Position numbers and translations under genes: made by a program
Shown: one piece after another, positions 1 through 6,800 of the stretch
Layout of the letters: each line of letters starts with the position of its first letter
Position numbering within the stretch: position 1 is the first letter of the stretch
The notes under the pieces: model-generated
Told to the model about the DNA's origin: nothing
The model's database searches: none
What the model saw: the letters and a program-made list of their open reading frames with translations, nothing else
Assembly: GCA_018897395.1 (NCBI GenBank)
Contig: JAHIKV010000048.1
Span: 1-8,254 of the forward strand
Reading direction: 5' to 3'
Source of the DNA: Planctomycetota bacterium
GTDB lineage: Bacteria; Planctomycetota; Planctomycetia; Pirellulales; Thermoguttaceae
DNA: 8,254 nucleotides

Positions 1-14
1 GTATCCAAGTGGGG

Positions 15-88
15 GTCCATGCTTTTTCTGTCTCGAAGGCTCCTTCGCTTGCGTTTTGAGGAGACTTCGAGACAGAAAAAGCATGGAC
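15..88. repeat. Long perfect inverted repeat (hairpin) downstream of archease
   Basis: Positions 15-38 and 65-88 are perfect reverse complements (24 bp). After one mismatch the stem continues with about five more pairs (40-44 with 59-63), leaving a loop of about a dozen bases. It lies downstream of the archease gene in that gene's reading direction. It does not look like a classic intrinsic terminator, because its T/A tract is inside the stem and no U-run follows it. A dispersed palindromic element or small MITE-like unit is equally possible. The first 149 bases hold no gene that I can support. Confidence 0.8.
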
Positions 89-131
89 ATTACCGCTCGT
101 TGACACCATTTGGGGTGACCTTAATCCTGTG

Positions 132-152
132 ACACTTGCCCACTAGCCACTA
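132..152 (-). repeat. YAGTGGN heptad trace overlapping the archease stop
   Basis: Read on the minus strand, TAGTGGC and TAGTGGG run in tandem from 152 to 139, followed by a decayed third unit. The first unit supplies the TAG stop codon of the archease gene. The same heptad forms the array at 2345-2437 downstream of ald. The unit is short, so chance is possible, but a matching heptad so close to two TAG stops in one window is suggestive. Confidence 0.5.
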
Positions 153-560
153 AATATCCACGATCACTTCCGCCATCCACCGGCCGTCGCACTGCTCGAC
201 CTTTAATCCGTGCCAGGTGATCGCCTTAACCTCGACGTCGATCTCGTGCCGTTCCAGGTCGATCGGCTCGCCGCGGGCCGTGGCGGTCAGCGTCGAAGCC
301 TCTACGTTCGCATGAAACTCGACCAGCGCCAAGCGCCGGGCATGAAACGTGTAGAGCAATTCGGCCAACCAGTCGTGCAACAACTCCTCGACGTTCTCTC
401 CGCCGAGACTGAACGACACTTCCTCGCTCGTCCGCACGGCGTCCGGGTTCGCCACCATTACCGAGAACAGTCCTCGGGCAGCCTCTGTAAACAATTCGTC
501 GAGGCCGGCGGCGCGGACGCGGAGCCCCAAGTCGGCGGTATGCTCGAATATTTCGTACAT
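150..560 (-). CDS. Archease (RtcB RNA-ligase activating protein)
   Basis: This 136-residue protein has the full archease pattern: the N-terminal FEHTADLGLRV block (residues 5-15, with His7 and Asp10), the DWLAELLYTF helix (63-72), the EVKAITWHGLKV strand (110-121), and a C-terminus ending in VIVDI with an acidic residue near the end. Archeases are small metal-binding proteins that help the RtcB 3'-phosphate RNA ligase form its guanylylated intermediate and turn over. They act in the cytosol on tRNA and other broken RNAs. The length is normal for the family. No rtcB is in the window, so the partner must be elsewhere. The ATG at 560 is chosen because the family begins just before this motif and a TATAAT box lies only 7 bases upstream, which implies a leaderless or nearly leaderless mRNA; no Shine-Dalgarno is visible. 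A 124-bp hairpin element separates it from mtnA. Confidence 0.93.
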   Translation of the reverse strand: MYEIFEHTADLGLRVRAAGLDELFTEAARGLFSVMVANPDAVRTSEEVSFSLGGENVEELLHDWLAELLYTFHARRLALVEFHANVEASTLTATARGEPIDLERHEIDVEVKAITWHGLKVEQCDGRWMAEVIVDI

Positions 561-567
561 CCGAGGA

Positions 568-596
568 ATTATACCGTTTGCGGTTTCGCAAGGAAA
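568..596 (-). promoter_or_regulatory. Promoter of the archease gene, probably leaderless
   Basis: A perfect -10 box TATAAT lies at 573-568 on the minus strand, with a weak -35 candidate TTTCCT (596-591) 17 bases upstream. The expected start of transcription, about 7 bases after the -10 box, falls at 561-560, on the ATG itself. The spacer contains an inverted repeat TTGCG-4 nt-CGCAA (578-582 and 587-591), which could be a repressor site. The -10 box is convincing. The -35 box and the operator role are inference. Confidence 0.55.
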
Positions 597-613
597 CGAG
601 GTATTTCCCTCTC

Positions 614-737
614 GTTCCCATGCTCTGCATGGGAACGCACTGTCCGGACGCTCCGCGTCCGTGCCTCAGTGCAAGCAAACACATCTCCATCGACGCGGAG
701 CGTCGGGCGCGTGTGTTCCCACGCAGAGCGTGGGAAC
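614..737. repeat. Symmetrical four-hairpin palindromic element
   Basis: Four short hairpins with 3-base loops are arranged as a mirror: GTTCCCATGC-TCT-GCATGGGAAC (614-636), GGACGC-TCC-GCGTCC (646-660), CGACGC-GGA-GCGTCG (691-705) and GTTCCCACGC-AGA-GCGTGGGAAC (715-737). Outer pairs with outer and inner with inner, so the whole element is also one large imperfect inverted repeat. It fills the spacer between mtnA (stop at 750) and the archease promoter. From memory, this GTTCCCACGC type recurs between genes in planctomycete genomes; I cannot verify copy number here. Confidence 0.85.
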
Positions 738-749
738 AAGGTCACAAAT

Positions 750-1799
750 CTATGCCAGCATCGCGGCAATCGTCTCACGATTCACCGGCCGGATCACCCC
801 GCGCTCGCAGATTATCGCCGCGATCAGTTCCGCCGGGGTCACATCGAACGCCGGGTTATAGACCGCCACCCCGTCGGGCACCGTCTGCCGGCCGAAGCCG
901 TGGGTCACTTCACGCGGGTCGCGCTGCTCGATGGGAATCTCAGTGCCGGAGGCAATCGACAGATCGAATGTGCTGCTGGGGGCGGCGACATAGAACGGAA
1001 TCTCGTGCGCGGCGGCCAGCACCGCCAGGCCGTAGGTGCCGATCTTGTTGGCCGCGTCGCCGTTGGCGGCGATCCGGTCGGCGCCGACAACGACGGCCTG
1101 CACGCGACCCTCGCGCATCACCTGAGCGGCCATATTGTCGCAGATCACCGTCACGTCGATGCCCCGCCGTTGCAGTTCCCAGGCGGTGAGCCTTGCGCCC
1201 TGGAGCAGCGGCCGGGTCTCGTCGGCGAATACGCGCAGTGTTTTTCCGGCCTCGGCGGCGGCGAAGATCACCGCCAGCGCGGTGCCGTAGTCGGCCGTGG
1301 CCAGCCCGCCCGCGTTGCAATGGGTCAGCACTCCCTGACGGTCGCCGAGCAGTTCGGCCCCGTGGCGGCCTATCGCCCGGCACATTTGCCGGTCTTCCTC
1401 GTGGATCGCTTGGGCCTCGGTCAACAGGGCGGCGGCGATCTCGGCGGTCGGGCCGTTGCGAAACCGCGAAGCGGTTTGCTTCATCCGCTCCAAGGCCCAA
1501 AAGAGGTTGACCGCGGTGGGCCGACTTGCGGCCAGACGATCGACCGCTTCGTGCAGCCGATCGAAGAAGGTCGTCTGGTCGGCGCCGAGGACGTTATGTA
1601 CGCCGAGGCACACCCCGTATGCGGCGGCGATTCCGATGGCCGGCGCCCCGCGCACGCGCAGCGACTTAATCGCCTCACAAACTGCTTCCACGTCGCGGCA
1701 GTCGATCTCGACCAACTCGACCGGCAACTTCGTCTGGTCGATCATCCGCAGATGGCCGTCGACGCTGCCGATCCATTGGAGGGTTGGGACGTTTTTCAC
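750..1799 (-). CDS. mtnA: S-methyl-5-thioribose-1-phosphate isomerase
   Basis: MtnA converts the aldose 5-methylthioribose-1-phosphate to the ketose 5-methylthioribulose-1-phosphate in the cytosolic methionine salvage pathway. The 349-residue product has the family landmarks: RGAPAIG (50-56), THCNAGGLATADYGTAL (159-175) with the catalytic Cys161, and VVVGADRIAANGDAANKIGT (237-256, Asp241 then NK). The spacing of Cys161 and Asp241 matches the catalytic pair known from the B. subtilis enzyme. Related eIF2B-type subunits lack this pair, so MtnA is the better call. The start is a GTG at 1799, only three bases (GCC) after the purE TAA, which implies translational coupling. A later ATG (Met19) would cut off the conserved N-terminus. 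No other methionine-salvage gene is in the window. A plus-strand open frame across this gene is a shadow. Confidence 0.95.
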   Translation of the reverse strand: MKNVPTLQWIGSVDGHLRMIDQTKLPVELVEIDCRDVEAVCEAIKSLRVRGAPAIGIAAAYGVCLGVHNVLGADQTTFFDRLHEAVDRLAASRPTAVNLFWALERMKQTASRFRNGPTAEIAAALLTEAQAIHEEDRQMCRAIGRHGAELLGDRQGVLTHCNAGGLATADYGTALAVIFAAAEAGKTLRVFADETRPLLQGARLTAWELQRRGIDVTVICDNMAAQVMREGRVQAVVVGADRIAANGDAANKIGTYGLAVLAAAHEIPFYVAAPSSTFDLSIASGTEIPIEQRDPREVTHGFGRQTVPDGVAVYNPAFDVTPAELIAAIICERGVIRPVNRETIAAMLA

Positions 1800-1802
1800 G
1801 GC

Positions 1803-2327
1803 TTACTTCTTCGCTGTTCGCAGAGCATCCTGCAACGACTTGTTCTTGTCGCCGACCTTGTCAACTAATTTCCGCTTGAAGTCGGCGAGTTTTTCTTGCA
1901 GAGCCGGGTCGCCGAGGGCGAGTATTTGGACGGCCAGCAATCCGGCGTTGCGAGGCCCGCCGCCGCCCGCGCCGACGGTGGCGACCGGCACGTCGCCGGG
2001 CATCTGCACGATCGACAGCAACGAGTCCAGGCCGCCGGCCAGTTCGGTGGGGACCGGCAATCCGATCACCGGCAAGGTAGTGTGCGAGGCGACCACGCCG
2101 GCCAGATGCGCGGCCCCGCCGGCGGCGGCGACGATCACCTTCAGACCTCGCTCGGCGGCCGTCGAGGCATACTGCTGAACGACCTCGGGCGTCCGATGGG
2201 CGCTCATCACATGGACCTCGTAGGCAACGCCGAACTCGTCCAGCGCGGCGGCCGTCGCCTTGATCTTCGGCCAATCGCTGTCGCTACCCATCACTATGCC
2301 CACCAGGGGCGAAGCGGTTTCCGACAT
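1803..2327 (-). CDS. purE: N5-carboxyaminoimidazole ribonucleotide mutase (class I PurE)
   Basis: PurE moves the carboxyl group of N5-CAIR to C4 of the imidazole ring, giving CAIR in de novo purine synthesis. The 174-residue protein shows GSDSDWP (14-20), SAHRTP (42-47, with the catalytic His44), the AAAGGAAHLAG loop, and the LDSLLSIVQMPGDVPVATV segment of the octameric class I fold. Length is normal, with a short lysine-rich tail. Class I PurE normally works with PurK, but no purK is adjacent. The start ATG at 2327 has a good Shine-Dalgarno, AAGGGAGA, at 2340-2333. That site directly follows a U-tract and hairpin between ald and purE (see the terminator entry). The TAA stop is three bases before the mtnA start, so the two are almost certainly co-transcribed. 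Confidence 0.96.
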   Translation of the reverse strand: MSETASPLVGIVMGSDSDWPKIKATAAALDEFGVAYEVHVMSAHRTPEVVQQYASTAAERGLKVIVAAAGGAAHLAGVVASHTTLPVIGLPVPTELAGGLDSLLSIVQMPGDVPVATVGAGGGGPRNAGLLAVQILALGDPALQEKLADFKRKLVDKVGDKNKSLQDALRTAKK

Positions 2328-2340
2328 TGGAATCTCCCTT

Positions 2341-2415
2341 AAAAAGTGGTCAGTGGTCAGTGGTCAGTGGCCAGTTCGGCAAAAACTGACCAATGTCCAC
2401 TGACCACTAGCCACT
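2341..2415 (-). terminator. Terminator-like hairpin between ald and purE, abutting the purE ribosome-binding site
   Basis: On the minus strand an imperfect stem of about 32 bp (2415-2384 with 2376-2345), loop about 7 bases, is followed at once by TTTTT (2345-2341), which is the layout of an intrinsic terminator for ald. The next bases, AAGGGAGA, are the purE Shine-Dalgarno. The structure could therefore stop ald transcripts, act as an attenuator, or sequester the purE start region. The stem is built from heptad repeats, so it may be a by-product of the repeat. I see no separate purE promoter between hairpin and gene. Confidence 0.5.
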
Positions 2416-2437
2416 GACCACTAACCACTGGCCACTA
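2345..2437. repeat. Folded YAGTGGN heptad array
   Basis: On the minus strand from 2437 there are about eight consecutive 7-base units of the form (T/C)AGTGG(N), decaying toward the end. After a short unique stretch the same heptad appears in the opposite orientation about four times (plus-strand copies at 2345-2371). The result is an array of tandem units folded into a hairpin. It starts 5 bases after the ald TAG stop. It is too short and regular for CRISPR and has no spacers. Confidence 0.85.
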
Positions 2438-2442
2438 GCGTT

Positions 2443-3552
2443 CTACTTCTCAAACCGCGGACTGTACGGCATGTCGAAGGTTTCGGCCACGGGACGATTG
2501 GTGACTTCTCCTTCGTGGATGTTTATGGCGGTGGCCACGGGTCGCAACGCCTCGGCGGCGGGCAACAGGCCGCGATTTGCGATCTGCAACGCCCAGGGCA
2601 AGGTCACGTTGCACAGGGCGAAGGTGCTGGTCCGCCCGACCGCGCCCGGCATGTTGGCCACGCAGTAGTGCAACACCTCGTCGACCATGAAGGTCGGGTT
2701 GCTGTGGGTTGTCGGCCGCGTGGTCTCCACGCAGCCGCCCTGGTCCACGGCCACGTCGACGATCACGCTCCCCGGCTTCATCAGCTTCAGGTCCTCGCGT
2801 GCGATCAGGCGTGGCGCCTTTGCGGCGGGCACAAGCACGGCCCCGATCACCAGGTCGGCCTTGCCGAGCTGCTCGCGGATGGTGTGCCGGTCGCTAAACA
2901 GCAGGGTGACGTTCGCCGGCATGACCTCGTCGAGATAGCGGAGCCGGTCCATGTTGATGTCCAGCAGAGAGACGTTGGCGCGGAATCCGGCGGCGATCAA
3001 CGCGGCGTTCGATCCGACCACGCCTCCGCCGAGGATGGTGACGTGTGCCGGCTCGACGCCGGGCACTCCGCCCAGTAGTATGCCGCGTCCCTGTTGCGGC
3101 CGTTCGAGATATTTTGCCCCCTCCTGGACGCTCATCCGCCCGGCCACCTCGCTCATCGGCGTCAACAGTGGGAGCCGGCCGTGCCCGTCGCTGAGGGTTT
3201 CGTAGGCCACGGCGATGCAGCCGCTTTTGACCAACGACTCGGTCAGTTGCCGATCGGCGGCCAGGTGGAAGTATGTGAAGATGATCTGCCCACGACGGAG
3301 CAGCGAGAACTCACCCGATTGCGGCTCCTTGACCTTGATAATCATTTCCGACCGGCCGTACAGATCGCTGGGGCTATCGACCAGTTCCGCCCCGTTGTCG
3401 ATGTAATCCTGGTCGGCCAGGCCCGAGCCGAGTCCGGCCCCGTTTTCGACCAGCACGGTGTGTCCGGCGCGGGTCAATTCCTCGGCTCCCACCGGGAGCA
3501 ATCCGACGCGATATTCATCCAACTTGGTTTCTTTTGGTACGCCGACGATCAT
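2443..3552 (-). CDS. ald: Alanine dehydrogenase
   Basis: Ald interconverts L-alanine and pyruvate plus ammonia with NAD in the cytosol. The 369-residue product has the complete family signature: MIVGVPKETK at the start, Arg15, the KVKEP segment with substrate-binding Lys75, YFHLA with catalytic His96, the Rossmann dinucleotide loop GGGVVG (175-180), and the DVAVDQGGC block with catalytic Asp270. These numbers coincide with those known for the Mycobacterium enzyme, and the length is typical, so no truncation is apparent. The ATG at 3552 has a Shine-Dalgarno GGAG (3563-3560) at 7-base spacing and a strong promoter about 70 bases upstream. It is followed by the heptad hairpin, then purE. Closely related transhydrogenase alpha subunits are longer in architecture and lack this C-terminus. 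Confidence 0.97.
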   Translation of the reverse strand: MIVGVPKETKLDEYRVGLLPVGAEELTRAGHTVLVENGAGLGSGLADQDYIDNGAELVDSPSDLYGRSEMIIKVKEPQSGEFSLLRRGQIIFTYFHLAADRQLTESLVKSGCIAVAYETLSDGHGRLPLLTPMSEVAGRMSVQEGAKYLERPQQGRGILLGGVPGVEPAHVTILGGGVVGSNAALIAAGFRANVSLLDINMDRLRYLDEVMPANVTLLFSDRHTIREQLGKADLVIGAVLVPAAKAPRLIAREDLKLMKPGSVIVDVAVDQGGCVETTRPTTHSNPTFMVDEVLHYCVANMPGAVGRTSTFALCNVTLPWALQIANRGLLPAAEALRPVATAINIHEGEVTNRPVAETFDMPYSPRFEK

Positions 3553-3570
3553 TTCACTTCTCCAACGATG

Positions 3571-3606
3571 GTTTCAGGTACGGCCGCCGGGCCGTCGCTG
3601 TTTCAG
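3571..3606. promoter_or_regulatory. Hairpin with flanking direct repeats in the ald leader
   Basis: ACGGCC-GCCG-GGCCGT (3580-3595) forms a small GC-rich hairpin and is flanked by two exact copies of GTTTCAG (3571-3577 and 3600-3606). It lies between the predicted ald transcription start (about 3615) and its Shine-Dalgarno (3563-3560), so it would be in the 5' untranslated region or could bind a regulator. No riboswitch class is recognisable. Confidence 0.35.
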
Positions 3607-3621
3607 AACGATTAAACCGCC

Positions 3622-3650
3622 ATTGTAGTGGTTTGCGGGGAGTTGTCCAA
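3622..3650 (-). promoter_or_regulatory. Sigma70-type promoter of ald
   Basis: On the minus strand TTGGAC (3650-3645) and TACAAT (3627-3622) are separated by exactly 17 bases. Transcription would begin near 3615, giving a leader of about 60 bases before the ald ATG. The rest of the 3553-3779 spacer holds no gene I can support. Confidence 0.65.
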
Positions 3651-3779
3651 GAGCCGGGGGAAATAGCCCTGAAAACTTGCCGCCCCTGGAATCAAGTGAA
3701 AAATGAACCCTATGTGATCATTCTTTCCGCGAGGCAAGTCTCGGGAGTGAAGAAACTCGGCAACACGATGAGACGTAGC

Positions 3780-4292
3780 CTAAACGTCGCCGCTTAGAAT
3801 ATCATTCTTCAGAAACATGTCGCCTGGATCATCGGTTGGTAAGTCGTGGGCCTTCATCAGCAATTTAGCCAAGTCGCGGCATTTTTGATCATGGCTATAG
3901 AAATCGGAGGCCCCGGCGGCGTATGCAGAAGCGACAATCATCACGTCGGCTCTTAAGACATGCCTCTTATCGTACTGAACGTCTTTGGGCATGTTTCTAT
4001 GTTGCGACCACAGGTCTGCGGCAATAGCCGCTGCTTTGACGTCAAACGACGGACATATAAACTTCTCCGTAAGAGCGGCGATCAAGGTGCCTTTTTCGGT
4101 TTTGGGAACCGGAACCAACAATTCCGATATGGCAACCGTAGGCAAAAGAACGAGTGCCTTTTCTCGAAATAGTTTGTGCAGGAGTAATTGGGCCCGAACA
4201 TTCAATTCCTGGTATTTCGAGGAATGCTTGGGATTTTTTGACGGCACCCACCCGGCATATACCAATACCATGGAATCAATGCCGGCAATCAT
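3780..4292 (-). CDS. PIN-domain protein, putative ribonuclease of a two-gene unit
   Basis: The 170-residue product looks like a PIN domain. It starts IAGIDSMVLVYA with the first acidic residue Asp6, has a central ISELLVP with Glu57, an RADVMIVASAYAAGASDF helix with Asp116, and SHDQK with Asp135. These are the four acidic positions expected to bind Mg2+ or Mn2+ in PIN nucleases, many of which are VapC-like toxins cutting RNA. It is longer than a usual VapC (about 130-140) because of an insertion around residues 17-50 and a tail after 150. The ATG overlaps the TGA of the upstream gene (ATGA, 4292-4289) and has an AGGAG site about 8 bases upstream, so the two genes are translated together. The gene is visibly more A/T-rich than its neighbours, which suggests transfer. 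The nuclease fold is fairly sure; a toxin role is inference. Confidence 0.8.
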   Translation of the reverse strand: MIAGIDSMVLVYAGWVPSKNPKHSSKYQELNVRAQLLLHKLFREKALVLLPTVAISELLVPVPKTEKGTLIAALTEKFICPSFDVKAAAIAADLWSQHRNMPKDVQYDKRHVLRADVMIVASAYAAGASDFYSHDQKCRDLAKLLMKAHDLPTDDPGDMFLKNDILSGDV

Positions 4293-5092
4293 TGGCGCAA
4301 CTCCTGAAAGAGTGCGTCGGGATCGGGAATGTGGTCCCAGGCTTTCAGCCCGGCATTGCGTAGCCGTTCTATAGCCTCTATCGGATCTCCGAGTTTAGGT
4401 TGTGTGAAATCCCTAATCTTGAACCGGTATATCCGCCAAGAACGGTGAATCCACGTTGCGGTTCCGGTCGCTACTATTTGCTCATAAAGGTGTTGACCTA
4501 ATCGCCGCACAAGATCGTTGCCCTTCACGTCGCAATGCAGGGCACGGCGACGACCTGGGACGCGCATCATACACCGCATGTTCGTAGCGCCGCCAACCCG
4601 CTCGACACGGCCAATGACTGTAGTATCTCCATGCATCAAGAGCCGACTGGAAATACGTTGAAACGCATCTTTGTCGATGACGAACAATGGAGGACCGTCA
4701 TGGTTCACCAAGGATACTTCTACTCGACTGCCGATTGAGCGAGCCACGTCGCTCAGCGATTCAACCGGCCTCAGGGCAGCCACCAAGCCATCCTCCTCTC
4801 CCCCATGATCGCCGGTGGAAGATAGAAGCAGTCCCACGTGAGAGAGATTGGATATGGCCTCGTCCGGGGCGCGTGAAACACAACTGTACACCGCCGAACC
4901 GCGACGAACTTTCACCAAACCGATGCCTTTGTCAAGCGGCACGTGCGGCGTTTCATAGGGATCCCTCCCGCTGGCGAGGTCTTGAACCGCCGACAAGGCG
5001 TCACTGACGGCGCGGAGTGGAATCCGCTCCGGGGCCAATCCTGGGCCAACGAAGCGGACTTCAAACGTCGGCAACATTCTTTTCGGTGGCAT
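4289..5092 (-). CDS. Uncharacterised 267-residue partner of the PIN protein
   Basis: I do not recognise a named family. There is no signal peptide or membrane segment, so it is probably cytosolic. The N-terminal part (about 8-155) mixes strands and helices, including FEVRFVGPGL and a DALSAVQDLASG helix. Residues about 156-230 (TVIGRVERVGG ... IVATGTATWIHRSWRIYRFKIRDF) alternate strands like a small beta barrel, possibly OB-type nucleic-acid binding; this is inference. The C-terminus, LKAWDHIPDPDALFQELRQ, resembles the short tails with which antitoxins dock on PIN toxins. It has its own strong promoter and a 4-base overlap with the PIN gene. The ATG at 5092 has AGGAG 14 bases upstream, which is far; Met6 (5077) is an alternative start. 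An antitoxin-like or RNA-guiding partner is the best guess. Confidence 0.75.
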   Translation of the reverse strand: MPPKRMLPTFEVRFVGPGLAPERIPLRAVSDALSAVQDLASGRDPYETPHVPLDKGIGLVKVRRGSAVYSCVSRAPDEAISNLSHVGLLLSSTGDHGGEEDGLVAALRPVESLSDVARSIGSRVEVSLVNHDGPPLFVIDKDAFQRISSRLLMHGDTTVIGRVERVGGATNMRCMMRVPGRRRALHCDVKGNDLVRRLGQHLYEQIVATGTATWIHRSWRIYRFKIRDFTQPKLGDPIEAIERLRNAGLKAWDHIPDPDALFQELRQ

Positions 5093-5138
5093 TGGCAGTC
5101 AGGAAGCTCCTCTCAACTTCAGCGGAATCCACCTCCAT
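5061..5138 (-). CDS. Possible leaderless 25-codon upstream ORF
   Basis: The predicted transcription start of the 5145-5173 promoter coincides with an ATG at 5138. From it a frame of 25 codons (MEVDSAEVERSF...NVADV) runs to a TGA at 5063-5061, overlapping the first codons of the 267-residue gene in another frame. If translated, it could tune translation of the PIN operon. Without conservation data this may be chance. Confidence 0.15.
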   Translation of the reverse strand: MEVDSAEVERSFLTANATEKNVADV

Positions 5139-5144
5139 TGTGGA

Positions 5145-5173
5145 AATATACCCTCAATAAGGGGTGCCGTCAA
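5145..5173 (-). promoter_or_regulatory. Strong sigma70-type promoter of the PIN operon
   Basis: On the minus strand TTGACG (5173-5168) and TATATT (5150-5145) are exactly 17 bases apart, close to consensus and the best promoter in the window. Transcription should start near 5138, about 46 bases before the 267-residue gene. It lies between the der stop (5219) and that gene, so the pair is independent of der. Confidence 0.75.
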
Positions 5174-5218
5174 GAGATGACATACCGCATGTCTATCAAC
5201 CAATGGTACCCTGATACC

Positions 5219-6574
<1,356 letters not shown>

Positions 6575-6623
6575 AAGTTTCTATGATAATTATGTTCGAG
6601 TTTGTTTTCTAGTCACGGGGCGT

Positions 6624-6651
6624 TTGTCTGAAACCGAATTATCCGTATTTT
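6624..6651 (+). promoter_or_regulatory. Candidate promoter for udg
   Basis: TTGTCT (6624-6629) and TATTTT (6646-6651) are 16 bases apart on the plus strand. Transcription from about 6658 would place the large hairpin at 6681-6760 in a leader of about 140 bases. The boxes are moderate and other starts, including one after the hairpin, are possible. I could not pick a convincing der promoter in this spacer. Confidence 0.25.
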
Positions 6652-6680
6652 TCGAGTGTCGGAAGAACATTGTCGTGAAC

Positions 6681-6760
6681 AATAGCCGGGGGCTAACAGC
6701 CCCCGGAGGGAAACTCCCGCCATTCGCGCACATTCCGGGGGCTGTTGGCCCCCGGCTATT
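6681..6760. repeat. Large palindromic element upstream of udg
   Basis: Positions 6681-6707 and 6734-6760 are inverted repeats of 27 bases with a single difference that still allows a G-U pair. Each arm also contains its own smaller palindrome (GGGGGC...GCCCCC), so it can fold as one long hairpin or as two. It ends 40 bases before the udg ATG. The arms share no obvious similarity with the other repeats here. Confidence 0.9.
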
Positions 6761-6800
6761 GCGACATCAGTTTTCCGAGAGTCAACAAACACCAAACACC

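Noticed and set aside
210..1868. A 552-residue plus-strand open frame
   Set aside because: It is antisense to archease, mtnA and purE and runs through the four-hairpin repeat. Its composition (Arg, His, Gly, Gln rich) is that of a shadow of GC-rich genes, while the minus-strand genes have clear family motifs.
150..2327. archease-mtnA-purE as one functional pathway operon
   Set aside because: Archease has its own promoter and is separated by a 124-bp repeat. The three proteins belong to different pathways; only purE and mtnA look coupled.
2345..2437. CRISPR array
   Set aside because: The units are 7 bases long without spacers, occur in both orientations, and no cas gene is near.
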